32,260 bases of DNA from the NCBI GenBank assembly GCA_034421995.1, contig DAOUJY010000063.1:1-32260 (forward strand). The letters are read 5' to 3'. The stretch's first letter is position 1. Every line of letters starts with the position of its first letter. The notes under the pieces are model-generated. The model saw nothing but the letters and a program-made list of their open reading frames with translations. It searched no databases and was not told where the DNA came from. This DNA is from Bin87 sp034421995. GTDB lineage: Bacteria > Chloroflexota > Dehalococcoidia > Lucifugimonadales > UBA3495. Below, piece after piece: positions 7,464-15,628 of this stretch. The position numbers were made by a program, and so were the translations under genes.

Positions 7464-10316
7464 CTATATCACTTCCGCCCGCTTGCTCCCGTGAATGGAC
7501 GGCTCCCGCGCCAGCAGCCTCCGTAGCCGAGCCACCGCCGCCGGCGCATCGTCGCCCAGCCCCAGCATATCGCCCACCACTCGCTGGTCCAGCTCCACCC
7601 GCGCCGGGTCAACGGCGCAGTGGTGGAACGGCTGAAACTTCCGCTCCCGAAAATCCCGCCAGATGGCCTGGGCCTCATCCAACTGCCAGGACGCCAGTTT
7701 TCGCACGTCCAGCGTGGCAAGGGTTTCCAGCATCCCTTTTCTGCCGATACCTCTGCCGTCTTGGGCACGGTTGGCATGATTAGCATGGAGCGCTATTCCT
7801 AGCGTGGAGTTGCACCACAATACCAAGGCAGCCTCTCGCCTTGAAGCAGCTACGAGGTCATCGTCTTTCACTTGCAATGTGAACCAGGAATTTACGCCCA
7901 ATGCCCTTATCATGGTGCAAGTTGCCATGATTGGTTGAGAGTTATAACGAACAGTGGGCGTAATATGTAGCGTACCCGATTGAGACCAAATTGGCGCGTG
8001 GTTCCGGCCAGGCTTTGGAGTCAGGTGAGCATTTGGGTCCGCAGACAAAGATTGATGGACTTGTGAATTGAGGCTCCAAATTGCCGGAAACTGGGCTTGC
8101 TCGCTCCACTCGTGATAAGCGTCAAAGGCACCCAGCGATCCACGAATCTGCCGGTCTTGCGGCCCAACGTTGCAAACTATACCCATCGCCGAAACCGGCA
8201 CATTGGCGACAAGACGAGTTCCGTCCTCCGCCCACAGTTCGCCCCGCTCCAATGCGGTGGCAAACTGCCCGGTAAGAGCATACTTCCACCGCGCCGCCGT
8301 CCAGGGCGCATTTCCAACCGGGCCATCCACAATTTCGCCCCACTGCTCGCCGCCGACAATAAGCGGAGTGCCGCCCACCGGCGGGCCGTCCGCTCGCAGG
8401 GACGGGGCCACCGCGGTTGCGTTGACCGCGTTGACCAGCGCCAGGGCATCGGTTTCCTGTCGCGCTGCACGCCACAGGTTCACGAACCGGCCCCGGTCCG
8501 ATGGGGTTTCCTCATCACGCAGCCGTCGCGCCACCAGCAGGATTTCGGCAATGCCGGTGTCGTAAGACATTGAACGCTGCTGCGTGTCGTGGGAAGAAAC
8601 CACAAACTCGATGTCGTACCGGGATGCCAGCATCTTCCGAATTTCCCGCCAGGACTCGCCGGACAGGGCCGTAACCGGCAGCACCAGCGCGACGCGCCCG
8701 CCGGGGTTCACCAGCCGGTCGGCCAGCACGGTGAACGATGATGCGTGTCCGGCGATTTGGTTGGCCGGTGTTCCCCTCAGAAGGGCCGAAGTCCGCCTCT
8801 TGACGGCATCAAGCGATTGGGGATCGCCAGCCGGCAAGGAGAATACCCGGCCGATGGCTTCCTCGCTGCTCCCGTCTGCGCCTCGCCGGGTGTAGGGAGG
8901 GTTGCTGATGACCAGATCGGAGCGCGGCAGTGGCACCAGCATTCCCCGACTGTCTTTCGCGCCGATAGATTCCTGAGTGCCGGAAAAGGATGACTGGATT
9001 TCAGGGGAATCGAGCCAGTCCAGCGAGCCGAGGCGGATGCCCTGCGGTTCTTCCCGGCCCAACCGGAAAGTATGCAGTTGCATTTGCTTGAACCTTGCCG
9101 ACGGGGACATGGCCGCCAGCGTGGCCGCGGTCAGGTGAATCGCCGCCGGCACTACGTCGGCCCCGGTAATGATTCTTTCCACTAATGCCCGGTGTAACGC
9201 AGGGTCTGTGGCCGACACGACGCCGGCGGCCAGATGGTTTTGCAGTATCTGACGGTAGGCCGCCATCAATAGCGTTCCGGTTCCGCAGGCCGGGTCAACC
9301 ACGCGGAGTTCGTTAATCTTATCGACACTGTTCCAATCCCAATCCGTCCATTTGGCTGGGGCCAGCACCAGCCCGGCCAGCAACGTTGATGCAGGTATGC
9401 TGGTGTAGTAAGCGGCCAGCAGCTTCCGTTCCGCAATCAGCCGGTTGAATATCCGCCCCGCCAGGTCGTGCCGGCCCACCGCGCCCATTCCCAGCAACTC
9501 CGCTGCGGTAGCGGCGCATCCCTCCAGAAAATCGGCGGCCTCAACCTCCGAGAGTTCCTGAACTACGTCCCGGGCCATGCTGAATATCGGGTAGTAGTCA
9601 ACTTCAAGAATACGTTCCCAGAACTGCAACAGCAAAAAACGCGCGAATTGTCCGTTGCGTCGCGCGGACCCGATAGACTGGTAAGCCGCCTCATCACTGG
9701 CCAACCGCTCCTGAAAAACCATGGCATTGATGACCACCAGCGCCGCCATGTTGGCCGCCTCGTCGCTGGCGTCGGCGCCGAAAACCTGCGCCACCCGCGC
9801 CAAGGTCCCCGGCGACTGGTACAAGCGTGAGCCGGCTTTACGCGCTCCGGCGTCCAGGACTTCGACCGCCGCCTCCAGGTCTCCGGCCGGCGGGACGGTA
9901 CGCGAAACAGTCGCCCCAAGCTCGGCGGCCGTGCCCGTTAGCTCTGGTCCGGCGGTGCCATCTATCCGCCATTCCTGCCATTCAAGATTAGCCGAGGCCA
10001 GTCGCTCATAAAGTTGCCCCTGAGGAACTCGCCGTAGCCTCTCCGGTACAACCACCGCAAAAGCGTTCTGAACCCTGCGGCCATCTATCTCCATACCCAG
10101 GCGGGAGAGGGCATCGGCCTCAACCGTCGGCGCCGGCGCGATTTCTATCTCAAGAATAACCGGGCCTTCGGTCAGGCGCACCAGAATGTCAGGACGCCGG
10201 CCACCGTGCAGCGTTTCCGCGACCGCCGAAAGTCCAACGCGCTCCCGAAGGAGCCGCCCCAAAACATCGTTGATGATGCTTTCGTGGCTGCGGTCATGGG
10301 TTGTCGCACTGGTCAT
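7464..10316 (-). CDS. Large N6-adenine DNA methylase, possible type IIG restriction-modification protein
   Basis: The protein has 950 residues. The middle is an N6-adenine DNA methyltransferase: YYTSIPAS (motif X-like, about 303-310), VVDPACGTGTLL (motif I, DPACGTG at 341-347) and SNPPYTRRG (motif IV, NPPY at 472-475). The N-terminal 60 residues contain RRPDILVRLTEGPVILEIEI with D43, E56 and E58. This resembles a PD-(D/E)XK nuclease core, but with Glu where the Lys is expected. The C-terminal 300 residues (for example LVLWCNSTLGIALHANHANRAQDGRGIGRK) look like a target-recognition region. This is the plan of single-chain restriction-modification enzymes, although an orphan methylase is equally possible. 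It starts 12 bases after panC, whose stop overlaps its GAGGA ribosome-binding site. Confidence 0.85.
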   Translation of the reverse strand: MTSATTHDRSHESIINDVLGRLLRERVGLSAVAETLHGGRRPDILVRLTEGPVILEIEIAPAPTVEADALSRLGMEIDGRRVQNAFAVVVPERLRRVPQGQLYERLASANLEWQEWRIDGTAGPELTGTAAELGATVSRTVPPAGDLEAAVEVLDAGARKAGSRLYQSPGTLARVAQVFGADASDEAANMAALVVINAMVFQERLASDEAAYQSIGSARRNGQFARFLLLQFWERILEVDYYPIFSMARDVVQELSEVEAADFLEGCAATAAELLGMGAVGRHDLAGRIFNRLIAERKLLAAYYTSIPASTLLAGLVLAPAKWTDWDWNSVDKINELRVVDPACGTGTLLMAAYRQILQNHLAAGVVSATDPALHRALVERIITGADVVPAAIHLTAATLAAMSPSARFKQMQLHTFRLGREEPQGIRLGSLDWLDSPEIQSSFSGTQESIGAKDSRGMLVPLPRSDLVISNPPYTRRGADGSSEEAIGRVFSLPAGDPQSLDAVKRRTSALLRGTPANQIAGHASSFTVLADRLVNPGGRVALVLPVTALSGESWREIRKMLASRYDIEFVVSSHDTQQRSMSYDTGIAEILLVARRLRDEETPSDRGRFVNLWRAARQETDALALVNAVNATAVAPSLRADGPPVGGTPLIVGGEQWGEIVDGPVGNAPWTAARWKYALTGQFATALERGELWAEDGTRLVANVPVSAMGIVCNVGPQDRQIRGSLGAFDAYHEWSEQAQFPAIWSLNSQVHQSLSADPNAHLTPKPGRNHAPIWSQSGTLHITPTVRYNSQPIMATCTMIRALGVNSWFTLQVKDDDLVAASRREAALVLWCNSTLGIALHANHANRAQDGRGIGRKGMLETLATLDVRKLASWQLDEAQAIWRDFRERKFQPFHHCAVDPARVELDQRVVGDMLGLGDDAPAAVARLRRLLAREPSIHGSKRAEVI

Positions 10317-10328
10317 GATCGGAAGTCC

Positions 10329-11171
10329 TCAACCCAAAACCACGTTGTCAATCAGCCGCACCGCCCCCACCCGCAGCGCCGTCGCCACCATCACCGGCCT
10401 GCCGTCATGCACGGCTTCAATCGGTCTCATGCTCTCGGCATCCACGACGCTCACGTAATCCACCGCTTCTATTAGGGTCTCGCGTTCCAGGATGTTGAAG
10501 GCAGCTCGCTGTATTCTCCCCGCGTCTCTTTCGCCCCGTCGCCAAACATCCTCCGCCGCGCAGAGCGCACGGTACACCGCCGGCGCGGCCTCCCGTTGCT
10601 CGGGAGTCAGGTAGGCGTTGCGGCTGCTCAGGGCCAGGCCGTCGGGTTCGCGGATGGTGGGCATGGTTACGACCTCGACGCCCAGGTTCAGGTCGTCGTT
10701 CATCTTGCGGATGACCGCCAGTTGCTGGCCGTCTTTTTGGCCGAAGTAAGCGTGGTCGGGGCGCGTTATGGTGAACAGCTTGGCGACCACCGTGGCGACG
10801 CCGCGGAAGTGGCCGGGACGGGCCGCGCCCTCCATGCCCTCGGCCACTGAACCCGGCTCTATCCAGGTGTCGAAGCCTTCGGGATAAACCTCATCCGGGG
10901 GTGGAACGAATACCAGGTCCGTTCCTTCCGCGTCCAGCAGTTCCAGATCGCGTTCCAGGCTGCGCGGATAGCGGGAGAAGTCCTCGTTGGGGCCGAATTG
11001 GGTGGGATTTACGAATATGGACGCGGCCATGGTCGCGTTGTCCGCCCGAGCCTGCCGCGTCAGCGAAAGGTGGCCCTCATGGAGCGCGCCCATGGTTGGG
11101 ACCAGTCCGAGCGGACGCGCCACCTCGCGGCACAGGGCAGTCATTTCGGCACAGGTAGTAATGACTTGCAT
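10329..11171 (-). CDS. panC: Pantothenate synthetase
   Basis: This enzyme joins pantoate and beta-alanine using ATP, the last step of pantothenate (vitamin B5, CoA precursor) synthesis. From the ATG at 11171 it has 280 residues, the normal size. Motifs are VPTMGALHEGH (25-34, with the HIGH-like ATP-binding His residues), FVNPTQFGPNEDFSRYPR, GHFRGVATVV, YFGQKDGQQ and LSSRNAYL. An in-frame ATG at 11249 would add 26 residues made from an intergenic hairpin, so 11171 is preferred. No panB or panD is nearby. The gene sits between HerA and a DNA methylase on the same strand, an odd place for a housekeeping gene; only 12 bases separate it from the methylase. Confidence 0.95.
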   Translation of the reverse strand: MQVITTCAEMTALCREVARPLGLVPTMGALHEGHLSLTRQARADNATMAASIFVNPTQFGPNEDFSRYPRSLERDLELLDAEGTDLVFVPPPDEVYPEGFDTWIEPGSVAEGMEGAARPGHFRGVATVVAKLFTITRPDHAYFGQKDGQQLAVIRKMNDDLNLGVEVVTMPTIREPDGLALSSRNAYLTPEQREAAPAVYRALCAAEDVWRRGERDAGRIQRAAFNILERETLIEAVDYVSVVDAESMRPIEAVHDGRPVMVATALRVGAVRLIDNVVLG

Positions 11172-11179
11172 AACGGTTC

Positions 11180-11214
11180 CTGGATTCCGGCCCCGTATCC
11201 AGTACGGGGTGACG
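11180..11214. repeat. Degenerate GGATTCCGG/GTGACG hairpin before panC
   Basis: The stretch begins with TGGATTCCGG and ends with GGGGTGACG, like the right half of the repeats at 4166 and 5170. Inside it is a perfect CCCCGTA/TACGGGG hairpin (11191-11209). It lies 9 bases upstream of the panC start, in the gap after herA, and could act as a weak terminator or attenuator. Confidence 0.55.
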
Positions 11215-11261
11215 TTCTTTCGCTGGGTTGATGGGGATGATGTGGGCATGACGGGGGTGAA

Positions 11262-12965
11262 TTATTCCGGCGGGAACAACTCGTCAATTTCCCGCTGCAT
11301 CCGTTCCGCTTCGGTTTCGCCCAGTGCGGCTACGCCAGCCACCCCGGTGCCCACCGCCATGTCCGCGTAGAACGCCTCGTCGTAGTCCCGGGGCCGCACC
11401 ACCACCGGCATGGGCACCGCGTGGCCGAACACCAGCGCCTGCTGCTTGCTGTCCAGACGGGCCAGCACGTTGCGGAGCTGGCCGGCGTCCCGCGCACCCA
11501 TCAGCACGGCGTTCAGATCCCGGTCGTCGTTCAGAGCGCAGGACAGGCGAGTTCCCAACTGGCTCATCACCTCGGAGTCGATGCCGCTGGGTCGTTGGTC
11601 AACGATCATCAGCGTGACGTTGTACTTCCGCAATTCCCGGGCGATTGCGCCAAAGATGGTCTGCGACGCGATGTCCGGCGTGAGGAACTTGTGGGCCTCT
11701 TCTACGAATATCACCAGCGGACGCGGCTCGTCTCCCTGCCCGCCGTCGGCCAGTTCCTTGCGGCGCACCCAGGTGTCGTGGATCCGACGGGTCAGCAGGT
11801 TGCTGACCAACACGTAGGCCGAGGTGTCACGTCCGTACTGGCCAAACTCCAGGACCACGTGGTTGCCCCGCTCCAACTGCTCGATGATGCCGCCGGCGTC
11901 CGCCTTCGTCGAAGTGCCCTGGCCGCTTTCGGACAGAAACCCGAAGCGGCTCCACCGGGCCAGGCGGTTGTGCAGTGCGCCCAAGGCCGCCCGGTTCACT
12001 CCGATGTCGGTTGCCAAGTCCCCAAGGTCGGCAGCGGAGTGACCGACAAACTCGCTCAGCCAGCCGGCGCCGAAACGCTGCCGCAGGTTCCACGCCGCCG
12101 ATGCCGCCACTTCGGATAACTGGAGCGATTCGCGCAGGATTTCAATATCGGACGGTTCCACCTCGTCGTGGCCGATGCGCACAACGCCGTCGGGCGTAAC
12201 TCCCCGTCGCCGGCTGCTCGCCTCGTCCAGGGTGAAAGTAACCACCCGGCTGGGGAAGAGCTGCTTCAATCCTTTGACCTGTCGCCGGCGGTCGTTGTCC
12301 TGCCCCTGCCAGCCATATTCGCTTTCCATGTCAAAGACCAGCGATACCGCCTGGCCCTGTTTCACCAGCCCGGCCAGCAGCATCCGCGCCAGGAACGTCT
12401 TTCCCGAACCCGACGCGCCGAACACGCCCACCGACCGGCTGGCCAGCGTCCCCAGATCCAGCCGAATGGACGCCGCGTCCATCCCTTGCGGCGAACCCAG
12501 CGCGAATGCGCTGCTCCGCTCCGCGTTGAACACGGCGTCAATGTCGGCCTGGGAAGCGGCGAAGACGGGGGCGAAGTGTTCCGGTATCGACTTGGCCGGC
12601 TCGGCAAGACTTGCGCCGGAGCCATCCAGGCCGGCGGTCATGCTGGGCAGCACCGACAGCTGGCCGTAAGCCATGGTGCCGGCCATCACCTCGGCAATGT
12701 AACCGTCTGGTGTGTCCGGCGGGAAATGACGCACGCTGTCGTCCACCGCGCGCAGCTCGAGGTCGGTCACCACAGCAAAGTACCGCTTTCGCCGACCCTG
12801 GACCGTCACGAACGAACCGACGGCGATATCCTCAAGGGATGCTCCGTTCGCTGCATCCAGGCGCACATCCAACCCCCGGGACAGAGAGCCGCCAACGACC
12901 AACCCCAGCCGGCGTTGGCCGGATGGGGTAAAACCGTCGGGCCTGTCACCATTCAACAAAGTCAA
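11262..12965 (-). CDS. HerA-like hexameric DNA translocase ATPase
   Basis: The protein has 567 residues. An N-terminal HAS-barrel (about 15-110) precedes a FtsK/HerA ATPase core with Walker A GASGSGKT (183-190), Walker B LVIFVEEAHKF (418-427), and the DQRPSGIDSEVMSQLGTRL segment, which includes the sensor and arginine-finger region. HerA proteins form rings that pump DNA and usually feed it to a NurA nuclease for end resection, or to SIR2 or other effectors in phage defence. The start overlaps the upstream HAS-barrel gene by 4 bases, so they are coupled. No NurA is visible in the window. The partner may be the HAS-barrel protein or a nuclease elsewhere. Confidence 0.9.
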   Translation of the reverse strand: MTLLNGDRPDGFTPSGQRRLGLVVGGSLSRGLDVRLDAANGASLEDIAVGSFVTVQGRRKRYFAVVTDLELRAVDDSVRHFPPDTPDGYIAEVMAGTMAYGQLSVLPSMTAGLDGSGASLAEPAKSIPEHFAPVFAASQADIDAVFNAERSSAFALGSPQGMDAASIRLDLGTLASRSVGVFGASGSGKTFLARMLLAGLVKQGQAVSLVFDMESEYGWQGQDNDRRRQVKGLKQLFPSRVVTFTLDEASSRRRGVTPDGVVRIGHDEVEPSDIEILRESLQLSEVAASAAWNLRQRFGAGWLSEFVGHSAADLGDLATDIGVNRAALGALHNRLARWSRFGFLSESGQGTSTKADAGGIIEQLERGNHVVLEFGQYGRDTSAYVLVSNLLTRRIHDTWVRRKELADGGQGDEPRPLVIFVEEAHKFLTPDIASQTIFGAIARELRKYNVTLMIVDQRPSGIDSEVMSQLGTRLSCALNDDRDLNAVLMGARDAGQLRNVLARLDSKQQALVFGHAVPMPVVVRPRDYDEAFYADMAVGTGVAGVAALGETEAERMQREIDELFPPE

Positions 12966-13555
12966 GCTGACACTTCCCTGAGCATCGCCTGCATCCGCAG
13001 GGGTTCGCTGAACAATTCGGCAACCACCGCCTTGCCGGCCCGTTTTAAAAAGCCGGGTCTGTCGTCAACGGAGGCCGCCGCCCGGCGTAGGAATAGCGCC
13101 AGCGCCGCGTCGCCGGCCGGCGTGCGGTCGGCCAGCATCAGCCGAAGCCATCGCAGGTCGGAGGCAAAACTTGCCAACTCGTCACGGTCGCAAAGGAATA
13201 CAAACGAGTGCAGTCCGGGAGGCTGATCGGGGAGACCGGGTCGCAGGTTCATTCGATCGCCATATCCCACCACCACCGCTGCGAACCTGGTGGTCAGCAT
13301 GGCGCTCAGTTGCGGGTTGGCGGCGTAGATTTCGTCCTCGGATTCCAGCGTCTCTCCCCGGGGGGCCAGCGGTCGCGTCGGGTCCAGGGGTTCGTGCCGG
13401 ATTTCCCGGACCACCGCATATACCGGGGGCTCGCCAACACGAAGCAGCGCACCCAAAGGCGGCGCCTCGTGCAGCCGGTAACACTGTGCCTCAATCCGCT
13501 GGGTATGCGATACCATGACCTCGCCCACCCGTTGCGCTATTTGGTTTTCGAGCAT
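12962..13555 (-). CDS. HAS-barrel protein, partner of HerA
   Basis: The 197-residue protein has a HAS-barrel-like N-terminus, the small beta-barrel found at the start of HerA-type ATPases: AQCYRLHEAPPLGALLRVG, VYAVVREIRHEPLD, then EDEIYAANPQLSAMLTTRF. Similar stand-alone proteins occur next to HerA and NurA in cyanobacteria and Chloroflexota. The C-terminal half is helical (LASFASDLRWLRLMLADR). Its stop overlaps the HerA start (ATGA), and it is the first gene of the six-gene minus-strand run. It probably docks on the HerA ring. A TAAAAT box lies only 6 bases before its ATG. Confidence 0.75.
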   Translation of the reverse strand: MLENQIAQRVGEVMVSHTQRIEAQCYRLHEAPPLGALLRVGEPPVYAVVREIRHEPLDPTRPLAPRGETLESEDEIYAANPQLSAMLTTRFAAVVVGYGDRMNLRPGLPDQPPGLHSFVFLCDRDELASFASDLRWLRLMLADRTPAGDAALALFLRRAAASVDDRPGFLKRAGKAVVAELFSEPLRMQAMLREVSA

Positions 13556-13561
13556 GGCGGG

Positions 13562-13570
13562 ATTTTAGCA
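13562..13570 (-). promoter_or_regulatory. Extended -10 box of the HAS-barrel/HerA operon
   Basis: On the minus strand TGC-TAAAAT (TAAAAT at 13567-13562) ends 6 bases before the ATG at 13555. No good -35 is seen and there is no room for a ribosome-binding site, which suggests a leaderless transcript. Confidence 0.5.
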
Positions 13571-13595
13571 CGGTACAGAGCGGCTACGTGTTACC

Positions 13596-13624
13596 TTGAC
13601 GTCGAGGTTGCCGGATTGTATAGT
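13596..13624 (+). promoter_or_regulatory. Sigma70-type promoter of the FmdB-like gene
   Basis: TTGACG (13596-13601), a 17-base spacer and TATAGT (13619-13624) form a strong vegetative-type promoter. The gene starts 29 bases further on, behind a GGGAG ribosome-binding site. It is back to back with the HerA operon promoter. Confidence 0.65.
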
Positions 13625-13653
13625 CGCATCATCACCAGCCTTGGGAGTTCAGT

Positions 13654-13899
13654 ATGCCTATCTACGAGTACGCGTGTCCTACCTGTGGCCACAAGTTTGA
13701 AAAATTGCAGCCGATGTCAGCCACCGGGGCCGAATGCCCGATCTGCGAACAGCCGGCCAAGCGCGCCATTTCGGTATTCGCCGCGATGAGCAAGGGCGAC
13801 GGCTTTGCCAGCGACATGGCCGACCTCGGCGGCGAGCCGATGCCAGCTCCGATAGGGCACGGGCATGGGCACGGCGGTTTCTGCGGCTGCGGCCACTGA
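13654..13899 (+). CDS. FmdB-type zinc ribbon protein
   Basis: An 81-residue protein with the FmdB/CxxC zinc-ribbon start MPIYEYACPTCGHKFEKLQ. Two CxxC pairs (C8, C11, C28, C31) would bind one zinc ion. The family is named from an amidase operon and is regarded as putative regulatory; its biochemical role is unknown. The C-terminus is unusual: a His/Gly/Cys-rich tail (GHGHGHGGFCGCGH) that could bind a second metal ion. It has its own TTGACG/TATAGT promoter and is transcribed away from the HerA operon. Confidence 0.88.
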   Translation: MPIYEYACPTCGHKFEKLQPMSATGAECPICEQPAKRAISVFAAMSKGDGFASDMADLGGEPMPAPIGHGHGHGGFCGCGH

Positions 13900-13933
13900 A
13901 CTCCGTCATTCGGTCACCCAACGCCGATATTGG

Positions 13934-13952
13934 GGCGGGTTCGCAACCCGCC
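13934..13952. repeat. GGCGGGTT/AACCCGCC palindrome between convergent genes
   Basis: A perfect 8-bp stem (GGCGGGTT and AACCCGCC) with a 3-base loop lies between the FmdB gene and the convergent DUF1461 gene. A longer relative lies at 19942-19964, also between convergent genes. It may serve as a two-way terminator. Confidence 0.6.
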
Positions 13953-13961
13953 TCTCAACAT

Positions 13962-14735
13962 TTAACCCGGCCCTGGTTGTGGATCGCCTGACGGTTGGAC
14001 GGCAGAGGCTCGCCGGTACGACCTCCACCGCACGTAGGCCAGGAAGGAGCCACCCACCGACATCAGAAGCAAGGCGCCCAACACTGAAGTCAGGGCGACG
14101 CGCATGGTGGCATCGAACCAGAATCCGCCGGGAAACAGGATGAGCAGGTAATCCGTGCGCGGGTCCAGAATCCACAAGTCGTTGGCAAAACTGAGTTGGT
14201 GAAACAGCAGGAAAAGCCGTTCAAAGTTGGCTACCGCAGCCAATCCAACTCCGAACACGGCGACCAGTGTGGCGACTCCTCCCCACACGGCCAGACGCGC
14301 CGACGTCACCAGCCATGCGTCTCGACGCAAACCGATGTGCGCGGCAATCGTGATCAGTATCCAAAGGGTTGAGCCGACGGCCACCCAATAGACGCCTCGC
14401 ACCAGGCGCTTTACGTCGTGCATATGGGCGATTTCGCGGGCGTTGAAGACCGCTTGCTCCACGCCGTAAATCGGCGCGCGTACTGCTAATGGCTCGCCCC
14501 CGCTGTTGAAGTAGCGGCGCAGGTCCGAGCCAATACCCTGCAAGTCGGCGTTGGTGATGCCGGAACGGGCGGCGACGTGGTAGCGCTGAAAACCGTTGCG
14601 GTAGAGGCCGGGGTCGTTGACCGCCCAGGCCACCGATCCGGCGACGAGGAACAGCAGTACGGCGGGAACGGCAAGAGGACTGGCTACCCGTAGATAACCT
14701 CGCGCCACGCCGCTGAAAAGCAATCGCCAGTTCAT
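13962..14735 (-). CDS. DUF1461/TIGR01906 integral membrane protein
   Basis: The 257-residue protein matches the pattern of TIGR01906 (DUF1461) membrane proteins. It has an N-terminal membrane segment (about 20-42), an extracytoplasmic loop with FNAREIAHMHDVKRL, then three further segments at about 112-136, 147-172 and 212-232. The diagnostic FHQLSFANDLWILDPRTDYL and LFPGGFWFD blocks precede the last segment. Function is unknown throughout the family. The start ATG at 14735 faces the MazG gene across a 62-base gap. The 3' end converges on the FmdB gene with a palindrome between them. Confidence 0.88.
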   Translation of the reverse strand: MNWRLLFSGVARGYLRVASPLAVPAVLLFLVAGSVAWAVNDPGLYRNGFQRYHVAARSGITNADLQGIGSDLRRYFNSGGEPLAVRAPIYGVEQAVFNAREIAHMHDVKRLVRGVYWVAVGSTLWILITIAAHIGLRRDAWLVTSARLAVWGGVATLVAVFGVGLAAVANFERLFLLFHQLSFANDLWILDPRTDYLLILFPGGFWFDATMRVALTSVLGALLLMSVGGSFLAYVRWRSYRRASAVQPSGDPQPGPG

Positions 14736-14780
14736 ACCGCTTTCACCGTAGCACCGCGCGATGGCGGGGGCAATGGTCTG

Positions 14781-14789
14781 TGGTATATT
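14781..14789 (+). promoter_or_regulatory. Extended -10 box of mazG
   Basis: TGG-TATATT (TATATT at 14784-14789) ends 8 bases before the ATG at 14798. There is no ribosome-binding site between them, so transcription would start at or next to the start codon. Confidence 0.5.
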
Positions 14790-14797
14790 GCCGCATC

Positions 14798-15619
14798 ATG
14801 AGCGACGCCAACATATTTCTATCCCAATCTCCCATACCGGAAGAGCGCATTGGGGAGTTTCAATCCCTCATCGATATTGTGGCTCGGCTCCGGGGGCCGG
14901 GCGGCTGCCCGTGGGACGCTGAACAGACCCACGAATCGCTGAAGCGCAACCTGCTGGAAGAATGCTACGAAACCCTGGAAGCCATCGACGGCGGACAACC
15001 GCTGGAACTGGCCGAAGAGCTGGGAGACATTCTGGTGCAGGTGGCTTTCCATGCCGACATAGCCCGGGCGGCCGGCGAGTTTGACATCGCCGATGTGCTG
15101 ACCGCCATCAACCGCAAGCTCATTCGCCGGCATCCCCACGTGTTCGGCGATGGGAAGGCTTCGGATGCTCGGCAGGTGGAACGGAACTGGGAGCAACTGA
15201 AGGCTGAGGAACGCCGGCAGGCCGGGAAGCCGGAACCGTCGGCCATGGACAGCGTGCCGGCGGCGTTGCCGGCCCTCACTGCGGCCCAGCTCATCCAGGA
15301 CCGGGCTGCTCGATTCGGCTTTGACTGGGACGACGCCGGGGGCGTTTTGGACAAGTTGGTTGAGGAAATCAACGAGTTTCGCGCCGCCGCCACGCCGGAG
15401 GAGCGTGCCGACGAGTTCGGCGACGTGCTGTTCGCCATCGTGAACCTGGCTCGCTGGTCCGGCATACAGGCTGAGGATGCGCTGCGGCAGGCCAATGCCA
15501 AGTTTCTCAACAGATACCGGGTGATGGAACGGCTGGCGGCGGAGCGGGGACTCGATTTCACCGCCCTGCCTCTGGATGAGAAGGAAGCGCTGTGGCAGGA
15601 GGCCAAGACGCGGAAGTGA
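14798..15619 (+). CDS. mazG: MazG nucleoside triphosphate pyrophosphohydrolase
   Basis: MazG hydrolyses (d)NTPs to the monophosphate and pyrophosphate. It removes damaged nucleotides and can lower ppGpp precursors. The protein has 273 residues with two MazG domains. The first has GGCPWDAEQTHESLKRNLLEE, then EELGDILVQVAFHADIA. The second has LVEEINEFRAA and ADEFGDVLFAIVNLARW, which keep the EExxE and ExxD metal ligands. The ATG at 14798 is preferred to an in-frame GTG at 14780, because the latter would lie upstream of the -10 box. It is divergent from the DUF1461 gene. Confidence 0.93.
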   Translation: MSDANIFLSQSPIPEERIGEFQSLIDIVARLRGPGGCPWDAEQTHESLKRNLLEECYETLEAIDGGQPLELAEELGDILVQVAFHADIARAAGEFDIADVLTAINRKLIRRHPHVFGDGKASDARQVERNWEQLKAEERRQAGKPEPSAMDSVPAALPALTAAQLIQDRAARFGFDWDDAGGVLDKLVEEINEFRAAATPEERADEFGDVLFAIVNLARWSGIQAEDALRQANAKFLNRYRVMERLAAERGLDFTALPLDEKEALWQEAKTRK

Positions 15620-15628
15620 TCTCCGTGC

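Noticed and set aside
12168..13226. 352-codon open frame on the plus strand
   Set aside because: It lies opposite HerA and the HAS-barrel gene, both of which have clear motifs.
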